Positions 1 to 6,979 of a DNA stretch of 8,725 nt are shown piece by piece; position 1 is the first letter of the stretch, and each line of letters opens with the position of its first letter. Under the pieces are notes generated by a model. That model had not been told where the DNA came from. It saw only the letters and a list, made by a program, of their open reading frames with translations, and ran no database searches. Source of the DNA: Candidatus Dadabacteria bacterium (GTDB taxonomy: Bacteria; J088); the NCBI GenBank assembly GCA_003695505.1, contig RFIY01000031.1, positions 1 to 8,725 on the forward strand. Reading direction: 5' to 3'. The position numbers and the translations under genes are program-made.

Positions 1-821
1 CGTGCAAAGAAATGTTGTTCACGTTCGCGGAACGATCGTTGGGGACCACGGATTGCCGAAAGCATGTCTTCAGTCAGTTCGTCCAGGCCGCGCCCCGTCC
101 GGCAACTGGTCAGAAAAATAGGCGTGCGTTCGTCGGGGTGGCCCGGCCGCGCGAGGCGAATGATACTGCGCAGGGCGGTCAGCGTACGCCGCGCTTCCTG
201 TTCGGCATCGGCCTTGTTGATCACGAAGGCGTCCGGGATTTCCATGATGCCGGCCTTCATGAACTGGATCTGATCGCCGGCCAGGGGTTGCATGACGAGG
301 TAGGTGCGGTCGGCGAGGTCGCGGATTTCGATCTCGCTCTGGCCGATGCCGACGGTCTCGATGAACAGTGCATCATAGAGGTGAACCAGCAGCCGCACGG
401 CCTGGAAGGTGTCGCGCCCAAGGCCACCGAGCTCGAGACGACTGGGCTGACTGCGAAAAAAGAGGCGCGGTTCGTCGAGCGGAAACTGGACACGCGTACG
501 GTCACCGAGCAGGCTGCCGCCGCTGGTCGGGCTGGTCGGATCGACGGCGAGGACGGCGATGGACAGATCGTCGCTGGCGGCGATCAGCCGGGTCGCGAGT
601 TCACCGATGAGCGTCGATTTTCCGGCGCCAGGTGTGCCGGTGATGCCGATGATGCGCGCAGCAGGCTGGCGGCCCGCGTCGCGCAGGGCAGCGAGGACCG
701 AGCGGCGCTTTTCGGGTGCATCAGGGCGACCGTCCTCGAAGAGCGTAATCAGGCGGGCGATCGAGAAGCGATCCCGATCGAGGGCGCCCCGGACGAGTTC
801 GTCGATCGCGGGCGGTTGCAC
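1..821 (-). CDS. meaB: MeaB/ArgK-type GTPase, chaperone of B12-dependent acyl-CoA mutase (partial, C-terminus beyond window)
   Basis: G3E-type P-loop GTPase that gates cofactor loading and protects or reactivates B12-dependent acyl-CoA mutases in the cytoplasm (family knowledge). I translated it by hand from a GTG at 821; 273 complete codons are visible before the left edge, against roughly 310-330 residues in the family, so only the C-terminal dimerisation part is missing. Visible motifs are the P-loop GTPGAGKST at residues 62-70, the Mg/switch segment DPTSP (94-98) followed by GGSLLGDRTR (101-110), the switch motif ETVGIGQSE (155-163), KAGIMEIPDAFVINKAD ending at 205 with the guanine-specificity NKAD, and a downstream SC-x-TGRGLDEL segment. 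GTG 821 is preferred because the in-frame stop of the mutase lies only three codons upstream and the N-terminus then aligns with the family. The spacer CCTCCC gives no Shine-Dalgarno site, so translation probably depends on coupling to the mutase. Residues 120-140 (FFRSQPSRLELGGLGRDTF) differ somewhat from the usual MeaB wording. Confidence 0.93.
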   Translation of the reverse strand, partial: MQPPAIDELVRGALDRDRFSIARLITLFEDGRPDAPEKRRSVLAALRDAGRQPAARIIGITGTPGAGKSTLIGELATRLIAASDDLSIAVLAVDPTSPTSGGSLLGDRTRVQFPLDEPRLFFRSQPSRLELGGLGRDTFQAVRLLVHLYDALFIETVGIGQSEIEIRDLADRTYLVMQPLAGDQIQFMKAGIMEIPDAFVINKADAEQEARRTLTALRSIIRLARPGHPDERTPIFLTSCRTGRGLDELTEDMLSAIRGPQRSFREREQHFFA

Positions 822-827
822 GGGAGG

Positions 828-2858
828 TCAGGCAGCGGCTGGAGTGTGGCGATCTTCGATCAGATCGGTGATTTGTTCCATGATGTCGATCAGCTCGAAG
901 TCGGCGGGCGTGAAGATCCGCTTGATGCCGAGGGCGGTCAGGGCGTCGAAGTCATCACGCGGGATGATGCCACCAAAGACGACGTCGATCTGGTCGGCGG
1001 CACCGTGCGCACGCAGCAGATCGAGGAGCTGGCGCGCGATTTCGAGGTGTGAACCGCTGAGGATCGAGACGCCGATCACGTCGGCATGTTCCTCGATTGC
1101 GCTCTGCACGATCTGCTCCGGTGTCAGACGAATACCGGAATAGATCACGTCGAAGCCGGTGTGACGAGCGGCAACCGCGATGACTTCCGCGCCGTTGCTG
1201 TGCCCGTCGAGTCCCGGCTTGGCGACAACGATGCGGGGCCGGTGGCCGATGCGCTCGGCGAGGTCGTCGATGCGCTTGCGCAGCGCAACGACGCGGTCGC
1301 CTTCGAGGGACAACTTCTGTCCTTCGACGCCGGTCGGCGGTCGGTATTCGCCGAAAACACGGCGCAATACGTCAGCCCATTCACCAGTGGTGACGCGTGC
1401 CAGGGCGCAGGCGATCGATGGCTCCATCATATTGCGGCCTTCGCGAGCGGCGGCTTCGAGCTCGGCCAGGGCCTGCTGCGCGGTGGCTTCGTCGCGGCGG
1501 GCGCGGGTCTGTTCGAGCAGGTCGAGGGTACGCGCGGCGGATTCGGGATCAACTTTGAAGATGCCACCATCGGCGCCGGTCAGCAGCGGAGAGGGCAGGC
1601 CGTCGGTCCAGCGATTCACGCCGACGACGGTGATCTCGCCACTGTTGATTTTGCTCATGCGCTCCGCCATCGAGCGGACGAGTTCGCTCTTGATGTAGCC
1701 GCTCTCGACAGCGGCACGGACGCCGCCCATGTCGAGTACCTTCTGGATCTCGGCGCGAGCGGCTTCCTTGAGTTCGTTGACCTTGCTTTCGATGACAGGG
1801 CTGCCATCGAACAGGTCGGGGTATTCGAGCAGGTCGGTCTCGTAGGCGAGGATCTGTTGCAGGCGCAGCGACCACTGCTGGTCCCAGGGGCGCGGCAGGC
1901 TGAGCGCCTCGTTCCAGGCGGGCAACTGCAGCGCGCGGCAGCGGGCGTTGCGGCTCAGCGTGACGCCGAGCGCCTCGATCAGGATGCGCCAGGCATTGTT
2001 TTCGGGTTGCGCTTCGGTCAGGCCGAGGGAGTTGACCTGGACGCCGTAGCGGAAGCGGCGAAAGCGGGCGCTTTCGACACCGTAGCGTTCGCGGGTGATC
2101 TCATCCCACAGTTCGGTGAAGGCCCGCATCTTGCACATTTCTTCGACGAAGCGAATGCCGGCGTTGACGAAGAACGAGATACGGCCGACGACCTGCTCGA
2201 ACTGTTCATGGCTGAAACAGTCGCGTTCGCGGATCAGGTCGAGCAGGCCGATCGCGGTGCAGAGCGCGTAGGCCAGTTCCTGGACCGGTGTGGCCCCTGC
2301 TTCCTGCAGGTGGTAGCTGCAGACGTTGGACGCATTCCATTTGGGTACATTTTCGAGGCAGTATTCGTACATCTCCGCGATCATGCGCATGCTCGGTTCG
2401 GGCGGAAAAATGTACGTGCCGCGGGCGAGGTATTCCTTGACGATGTCGTTCTGGGTCGTGCCGCGGAGCTGGGCGGGATCGACGCCGCGCTCACGGGCCA
2501 GTGCGATGTAGAGGGCGAGCAGCCACATCGCCGTACCGTTGATCGTCATCGAGGTGTTCATCTGTTCGATCGGGATCTCGTCGAACAGGATATGAAAGTC
2601 ATCGAGCGAGTTGATCGGCACACCGACCTTGCCGATTTCGGGGCGGGCCAGGGGGTGATCGGAGCTGTAGCCGCACTGTGTCGGCAGATCGAAGGCGATG
2701 CTCAGGCCGGTCTGACCCTTGGCAAGGTTTTCGCGATAGAGTTTGTTGGAAGCCTCGGCGTTGGTGTGCCCGGCATAGGTACGAAAAATCCACGGCCGGT
2801 CGCGCGTTGGCTTTCCGTGCTCGTCGGTCAGCAGGTGGGCGGCGCGGGCATCTGTCAT
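828..2858 (-). CDS. meaA: B12-dependent acyl-CoA mutase, MeaA / ethylmalonyl-CoA mutase type
   Basis: Single-chain 676-residue adenosylcobalamin-dependent carbon-skeleton mutase. Residues about 20-510 form the CoA-binding TIM barrel and 540-670 the B12 domain, with the base-off signature DGHSNG at 551-556 (axial ligand His553), SILSGSH at 598-604 and VVFGG ending at 630. Tyr28 in IFRTYAG and Arg158 in FPPEPSMR match the methylmalonyl-CoA mutase Tyr/Arg pair that holds the substrate carboxylate; isobutyryl- and hydroxyisobutyryl-CoA mutases change these, so a dicarboxylic acyl-CoA substrate is likely. The wording AFDLPTQ, RGTTQNDIVKEYLARGTYIF, WNASNVCSYHLQEAGATPVQEL and AKPGLDGHSNGAEVIA resembles MeaA/Ecm more than classical MutB. 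Ecm converts ethylmalonyl-CoA to methylsuccinyl-CoA in the ethylmalonyl-CoA pathway; the exact substrate here is inferred. The ATG at 2858 has an AAGGAG site 6 bases upstream. meaB follows after 6 bp in the same frame, and parB lies upstream on the same strand. Confidence 0.9.
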   Translation of the reverse strand: MTDARAAHLLTDEHGKPTRDRPWIFRTYAGHTNAEASNKLYRENLAKGQTGLSIAFDLPTQCGYSSDHPLARPEIGKVGVPINSLDDFHILFDEIPIEQMNTSMTINGTAMWLLALYIALARERGVDPAQLRGTTQNDIVKEYLARGTYIFPPEPSMRMIAEMYEYCLENVPKWNASNVCSYHLQEAGATPVQELAYALCTAIGLLDLIRERDCFSHEQFEQVVGRISFFVNAGIRFVEEMCKMRAFTELWDEITRERYGVESARFRRFRYGVQVNSLGLTEAQPENNAWRILIEALGVTLSRNARCRALQLPAWNEALSLPRPWDQQWSLRLQQILAYETDLLEYPDLFDGSPVIESKVNELKEAARAEIQKVLDMGGVRAAVESGYIKSELVRSMAERMSKINSGEITVVGVNRWTDGLPSPLLTGADGGIFKVDPESAARTLDLLEQTRARRDEATAQQALAELEAAAREGRNMMEPSIACALARVTTGEWADVLRRVFGEYRPPTGVEGQKLSLEGDRVVALRKRIDDLAERIGHRPRIVVAKPGLDGHSNGAEVIAVAARHTGFDVIYSGIRLTPEQIVQSAIEEHADVIGVSILSGSHLEIARQLLDLLRAHGAADQIDVVFGGIIPRDDFDALTALGIKRIFTPADFELIDIMEQITDLIEDRHTPAAA

Positions 2859-2864
2859 CGGGTG

Positions 2865-2870
2865 CTCCTT
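2865..2870 (-). promoter_or_regulatory. Ribosome binding site of the mutase gene
   Basis: On the minus strand the sequence reads AAGGAG, then six bases (CACCCG), then ATG at 2858. This is the strongest Shine-Dalgarno sequence in the window and fixes the mutase start. Confidence 0.85.
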
Positions 2871-2907
2871 GTACGATCCAGGCGGTATCGTCGCGGGGTT
2901 CGGCTAC

Positions 2908-2913
2908 AGGATA
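2908..2913 (-). promoter_or_regulatory. Possible -10 element for the mutase-meaB operon
   Basis: TATCCT on the minus strand lies about 50 bases before the mutase ATG and is the best -10-like hexamer in this 152-bp gap. The matching -35 (CTGAAT, 17 bases upstream) agrees with consensus at only three positions, so this is a weak prediction. I found no B12-box sequence or other sign of a cobalamin riboswitch in the gap. Confidence 0.25.
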
Positions 2914-2940
2914 GCAAATGTTGAAGCACGATTCAGGCGG

Positions 2941-2986
2941 CGGCCCGCCGGACGCCATTGTCGCATTTGCAGCAAAGGGCGGGCCG
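2941..2986. repeat. 9-bp inverted repeat between parB and the mutase gene
   Basis: CGGCCCGCC at 2941-2949 is perfectly complementary to GGCGGGCCG at 2978-2986, with a 28-base loop. A competing small hairpin, GGCGG (2936-2940) with CCGCC (2945-2949), overlaps it. Neither is followed by a T-run on the minus strand, so this is not a standard intrinsic terminator for parB. It ends one base before the parS site at 2988. Confidence 0.4.
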
Positions 2987-2987
2987 A

Positions 2988-3003
2988 TGTTTCACGTGAA
3001 ACG
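2988..3003. promoter_or_regulatory. parS: parS centromere site 1 (15/16 match)
   Basis: TGTTTCACGTGAAACG matches the bacterial parS consensus TGTTTCACGTGAAACA at 15 of 16 bases; only the last base differs. The inner 14 bases (2989-3002) form a perfect palindrome. It begins 7 bases past the parB stop codon and about 130 bases before the mutase start. ParB dimers load here as CTP-dependent clamps and slide along the flanking DNA (family knowledge), so the mutase promoter region lies within the expected ParB-covered zone. Confidence 0.93.
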
Positions 3004-3010
3004 TGCGCCG

Positions 3011-3889
<879 letters not shown>

Positions 3890-3928
3890 GGAGATCCTCG
3901 TTCCCGGTAGATTGCCTCGCTGCATGGC

Positions 3929-3957
3929 ATTATCGCGAAAAGTGCGCCGCCAGGCAA
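3929..3957 (-). promoter_or_regulatory. Predicted sigma70-type promoter of parB
   Basis: On the minus strand TTGCCT (3957-3952) and GATAAT (3934-3929) are separated by exactly 17 bases. They match the -35 consensus at four of six positions and the -10 consensus at five of six. The transcript would start near 3922, about 33 bases before the parB ATG, which suits the ATG at 3889 and argues against the alternative ATG at 3925. The parS palindrome begins 8 bases upstream of the -35 element. Confidence 0.6.
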
Positions 3958-3969
3958 CGCGTCGCGTTG
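3955..3969. repeat. 15-bp inverted repeat abutting parS and the parB -35
   Basis: CAACGCG-T-CGCGTTG is a perfect inverted repeat with 7-base arms around one central base. It shares three bases with the predicted parB -35 element and its right end overlaps the flank of parS. The form suits a dimeric repressor operator, but no regulator is known for it and it could be chance in GC-rich DNA. Confidence 0.4.
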
Positions 3970-3983
3970 TTTCACGTGAAACA
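3968..3983. promoter_or_regulatory. parS: parS centromere site 2 (perfect consensus)
   Basis: TGTTTCACGTGAAACA is an exact match to the bacterial parS consensus. The dyad extends to a perfect 20-bp palindrome at 3966-3985. It lies in the 135-bp region between the divergent parB and parA starts, upstream of both predicted promoters, and about 980 bp centre to centre from the other parS. ParB bound here would be well placed to autoregulate both genes. Confidence 0.96.
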
Positions 3984-4011
3984 ACCGAACCAACATGTTC
4001 GCCCGTGCTAC

Positions 4012-4017
4012 GATAAT
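4012..4017 (+). promoter_or_regulatory. Possible -10 element of parA
   Basis: GATAAT matches the -10 consensus at five of six positions. The -35 region (around 3989-3995) is poor. The predicted start of transcription, 6-8 bases downstream, falls at about 4024-4025, which coincides with the parA ATG at 4025, so a leaderless or nearly leaderless message is possible. Confidence 0.4.
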
Positions 4018-4024
4018 TTTCGCA

Positions 4025-4819
4025 ATGACGCACATACTTGCCATCGTCAATCAGAAGGGTGGGGTCGGCAAGACGACCACATCGGTCAACCTCGGTTCCG
4101 CGCTGGCCCGGCTCGGGCAGCGGGTCCTGCTCGTGGATCTGGATCCGCAGGCCAATGCGACAGGCGCCATCGGTTTTCAGCCACCGCCGCAGCCAGGCGT
4201 ATACGAGGTGCTGATGCAGGACGTCGGACTGGATGATGCCGTCATGCCGACGGAGGTTGCCGGCCTTGAGGTACTGCCGGCGCATCCTGACCTCGCCGGC
4301 GCGGAGGTGGAGCTTGTCCCGGCTATTGCACGCGAGCAGCGCTTGCGGCAGGCATTCGCGGAACAGCCGGAACGTTGGGATGTGGTGCTGATCGACTGCC
4401 CGCCGAGTCTCGGCCTGCTGACGGTCAACGCGTTGACTGCCGCCACCGGCATTCTCGTCCCGCTCCAGTGCGAGTATTTCGCGCTCGAGGGCCTCGGACG
4501 TCTGCTTGAGACCGTGCGCCTTGTCCAGGGAAGCCTGAATCCTGCGTTGTCTCTGACCGGCATCCTGCTGACGATGTTTGACGCTCGTAACAACATCTGT
4601 CATCAGGTCGCCGAAGAGGTGACCGGGCATTTTCACTGGGACGTCTTTGAGTCGGTGATTCCCCGAAACGTTCGCCTGAGCGAGGCGCCAAGTTTCGGCA
4701 GGCCCATCGACCTCTACGATCCCGAATGTCGGGGGGCGCAAAGCTATGCCGATCTGGCGCGCGAGCTGCTCAACCGGCTGACCGGTGCGCCGGCGCCGGG
4801 CGAGGCCATCAACCACTGA
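4025..4819 (+). CDS. parA: Chromosome-partitioning ATPase ParA (Soj family)
   Basis: 264-residue deviant-Walker ATPase that binds nucleoid DNA in its ATP form and moves ParB-parS complexes. Visible motifs are the deviant P-loop KGGVGKTT at 11-18, the A' segment VLLVDLDPQAN (34-44) and Walker B VVLIDCPPSLG (120-130). Two chromosomal-ParA signatures follow: LQCEYFALEGL, and the C-terminal run FDARNNICHQVAEEV, VIPRNVRLSEAP and GAQSYADLARELL. It lacks the N-terminal helix-turn-helix of plasmid P1-type ParA, so it is the short chromosomal form. The ATG at 4025 gives the family-standard beginning MTHILAIVNQKGG. An in-frame ATG at 3995 would add ten residues without homology. Neither start has a recognisable Shine-Dalgarno site. 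It is divergent from parB and 5 bp upstream of the BtuF-like gene on the same strand. Confidence 0.96.
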   Translation: MTHILAIVNQKGGVGKTTTSVNLGSALARLGQRVLLVDLDPQANATGAIGFQPPPQPGVYEVLMQDVGLDDAVMPTEVAGLEVLPAHPDLAGAEVELVPAIAREQRLRQAFAEQPERWDVVLIDCPPSLGLLTVNALTAATGILVPLQCEYFALEGLGRLLETVRLVQGSLNPALSLTGILLTMFDARNNICHQVAEEVTGHFHWDVFESVIPRNVRLSEAPSFGRPIDLYDPECRGAQSYADLARELLNRLTGAPAPGEAINH

Positions 4820-4824
4820 ACTTC

Positions 4825-5706
4825 ATGCGCATCGTTTCGCTGTTGCCCAGCGCAACGGACATCGTTGCCGCGCTCGGTGCCGCCGATCAGCTCGTCGGGG
4901 TGTCGCACGAATGCGACCATCCTGCCGCGCGGGGCAGGCCCATTCTGACGCGCGCGTCGGTTGACCCGAACGCGGATCACGCCGCAATCGATGCGGCCGT
5001 GCGTGATACGCTCGCGGAGGGGCGCAGCCTGTATCAACTCGACGGCACGCAACTGGCCAGTCTGCAGCCGGATCTCGTCATTACGCAGGCGCTCTGTGAT
5101 GTCTGCGCCGTCAATTATTCGACCGTCGAGCGCGTGGTCGCCAGTCTCGACCCCGCGCCCGATCTGATCGACCTCAATCCGGGCGGGTTGCAGGATATTC
5201 TCGACGACGTGCGCCGTGTCGGGCGTGCGCTTGGACTGGAAGGTGCCGCGGCGTCGATTATTGAGCAATGCCGGGAACGGCTTCGTAACCTGAGACTGCC
5301 TGTTCGCACGATGCGTGTCCTCGCGCTGGAGTGGCTGGATCCCTGGTTTGTCGGTGGGCACTGGGTGCCGGAACAGATTGCGCTCGCCGGGGGGACGCCC
5401 GTGGCAGGTTTTCCGCGATGCCCGTCATATACCATCTCACCGGGCCAGATTGCCACCGCGGAGCGGGTTGACCTGGTGGTCGTGATGCCTTGCGGCTATG
5501 ATCTCGATGCCGCTGCCGCGCTGACGGAAGCGTATCTCGACGCGTTGCGATCCGTGCCGGCGCTGCAACATGCGCCAATCGCTGCTGTCGATGCCAACCG
5601 CTTTTTCAGCCGCCCGTCACCGGCGGTCTTCGATGGTATCGAGGTGCTGGCAGCGCTGTTCGCGCGTGACGACCCACGCGGGCGTTGGGTCGAATTCAAT
5701 CCCTGA
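4825..5706 (+). CDS. Cobalamin-binding protein, BtuF-like periplasmic-binding-protein fold, no signal peptide
   Basis: 293-residue protein of the BtuF/FepB-type substrate-binding family (helical-backbone metal/cofactor receptor fold). It opens directly with the first strand of the fold, MRIVSLLPSATDIVAALG, followed by LVGVSHECDHP (23-33). There is no hydrophobic signal peptide or lipobox, so as drawn it is cytoplasmic. Subfamily hallmarks are QALCDVCAVNYSTVERVV (88-105), GGHWVPEQIALAGG (177-190), VVVMPCGYDLD (218-228) and RFFSRPSPAVFDGIEVLAALF (from 259). Such signal-less relatives are commonly annotated as cobalamin-binding proteins, but their ligand and role are poorly established. They are not simply the import receptor, and no btuC or btuD lies nearby. 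The ATG at 4825 is 5 bp after the parA stop with no ribosome binding site, which suggests translational coupling. The 3' end overlaps the convergent glycerate kinase gene by 11 bp. A role in B12 handling near the mutase/meaB genes is inference. Confidence 0.82.
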   Translation: MRIVSLLPSATDIVAALGAADQLVGVSHECDHPAARGRPILTRASVDPNADHAAIDAAVRDTLAEGRSLYQLDGTQLASLQPDLVITQALCDVCAVNYSTVERVVASLDPAPDLIDLNPGGLQDILDDVRRVGRALGLEGAAASIIEQCRERLRNLRLPVRTMRVLALEWLDPWFVGGHWVPEQIALAGGTPVAGFPRCPSYTISPGQIATAERVDLVVVMPCGYDLDAAAALTEAYLDALRSVPALQHAPIAAVDANRFFSRPSPAVFDGIEVLAALFARDDPRGRWVEFNP

Positions 5707-6976
5707 CGGGTCCATCCGGCCGAACGTGACGTTCGTTGCGCAGGACGATGACGAGGTCACGAACATTCGCGCCCGTTGGTCCGGTTTCGACCAGCCACCG
5801 CTGCCGCCGGAAGAAGCGATCGCTGTCGAATTCTTCGAAGGCGCGTTCAGCTTCCAAACGATCGAACGGGCCGGGTAACCAGAACGCACCGGCGCCATCG
5901 CTGGCGCCATCCTTGCCGTCGGTCGCCAGCGCCAGTAGCGGGGCAGGGTGCCCCTTCCAGTCCGCCAGACCATAACTCAGGACGAGTCGGCCAAGGCGTC
6001 CGCCCTGCCCGACGGTGCCGTCTTCGGGCAGCGTGACCACGGGCTCGCCGCCAAAGAGGAGCACATCTGCTGCGCTTTGTTGCGTCCGTTCAGCAATGTT
6101 GCGCCCAACCGCGGCGGCGTCGCCCGAAAGCGCCTCGGGAAAGACTTCCACATGCAGCCCATCGCGCCGCGCAACCCTGGACGCCGCTTCCAGCGCGGTC
6201 TGATTCGCACCTGCCAGAATACGCAGGCCGTGCCAGTGGTCAATGCGTTCGGGGGAATTTGGATCTTCCCAGGGCCGGTTCGGGAAATGTTGCTGAAACC
6301 AGATTCGCCCATCGTCGCTGGTTGGAAACGGGCCAGGATCCATCGGGCCGGATCCGACCAACGTCTCGCAACCGGGCGGAACATCCGAATGAACCGCAAG
6401 CGCAACCCGTCGTCGGCCGGCCATATCCAGGGCTCGGCCGCCTTTGAGCGCAGACCACTGCATGCGCACGTTGTTGATGGCGACGATGTCGAGACCAGAT
6501 CCGAGCAGATCCTTGCTGGCCGCCACGATCTCGGTGCTCGACCAGGGCGGACGAGCGAGCTCGATGGCCGCACTGGCGCCACCGCTGGCAAAGACGACGA
6601 GCGGTGCGCGTGGCTCAAGCGAGCTCAACCAGTCGCTGAGCAGCAGGCCAGCGCGGAACGATCCCCGTCCAGGGATCGGGTGCTCACCGCAAATTGTGCT
6701 GTTCAGACGGCCGTGCTGGTAGCCGGTCGCGGTGAACACCCGCACATCCTGCGGTGCCGGTGCCCGGGCGAGCCACGCCTCGACGTGAGCCTCGGCGGCC
6801 TTGCCGTAGCCAAGGACGTAGTACGAGCCAGGTGCAAGCGTCCAGTCGGCATGTTCGAGCGTCTTTTCGACCGTGGCAGCGACCGCCTTCGGCGCGACGG
6901 CGCGGATCGCGACATCTCCGACGGCGCGCAACCAGCGGGCTGCGGGAGGTTGCGCCGCTGATGCGCGGGGCGCCAT
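5696..6976 (-). CDS. Glycerate 2-kinase, GckA/TtuD (DUF4147-MOFRL) family
   Basis: 426-residue soluble kinase related to enzymes that phosphorylate D-glycerate with ATP to 2-phosphoglycerate, as in the serine cycle and tartrate or glyoxylate breakdown. Family motifs in order are VLGYGKAAEAH with Lys59, GEHPIPGRGSFRAG (97-110), FASGGASAAIELARP (129-143), KDLLGSGLDIVAINNVR and KGGRAL (165-183), SDVPPGCETLVGSGPMDPGP (197-216), GGEPVVTL (309-316), GQGGRLGRL (323-331), LALATDGKDGASDGAGAF (348-365) and ETGPTGANVRDLVIVL (397-412). Lys59 and Arg327 sit where the family has its conserved Lys and Arg. The usual GGRNQE box reads GGRLGR here, so the sequence is divergent and another small hydroxy acid could be the substrate. 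The ATG at 6976 lies 3 bp after the alaS stop with no clear ribosome binding site, which suggests coupling to alaS. The 3' end overlaps the convergent cobalamin-binding protein gene. Confidence 0.85.
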   Translation of the reverse strand: MAPRASAAQPPAARWLRAVGDVAIRAVAPKAVAATVEKTLEHADWTLAPGSYYVLGYGKAAEAHVEAWLARAPAPQDVRVFTATGYQHGRLNSTICGEHPIPGRGSFRAGLLLSDWLSSLEPRAPLVVFASGGASAAIELARPPWSSTEIVAASKDLLGSGLDIVAINNVRMQWSALKGGRALDMAGRRRVALAVHSDVPPGCETLVGSGPMDPGPFPTSDDGRIWFQQHFPNRPWEDPNSPERIDHWHGLRILAGANQTALEAASRVARRDGLHVEVFPEALSGDAAAVGRNIAERTQQSAADVLLFGGEPVVTLPEDGTVGQGGRLGRLVLSYGLADWKGHPAPLLALATDGKDGASDGAGAFWLPGPFDRLEAERAFEEFDSDRFFRRQRWLVETGPTGANVRDLVIVLRNERHVRPDGPVRD

Positions 6977-6979
6977 CGT

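Noticed and set aside
12-1052. Plus-strand open frame of 346 codons at the left edge
   Set aside because: Antisense to MeaB, whose P-loop, ETVGIGQSE and NKAD motifs read cleanly on the minus strand without interruption.
1086-2924. Plus-strand open frame of 612 codons opposite the mutase gene
   Set aside because: It is the antisense shadow of a well-supported mutase gene in GC-rich DNA; its translation shows no recognisable family and low-complexity acidic/valine-rich composition.
2859-3010. Cobalamin riboswitch upstream of the B12-dependent mutase
   Set aside because: The gap is only 152 bp, holds parS and a hairpin, and no B12-box-like sequence was found.
3890-4816. Minus-strand open frame that continues upstream of parB through the whole of parA, suggesting a 601-residue ParB
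   Set aside because: The extra N-terminal part is antisense to parA and unlike ParB. The parB start at 3889 has a ribosome binding site, a fitting promoter and the standard ParB N-terminus.
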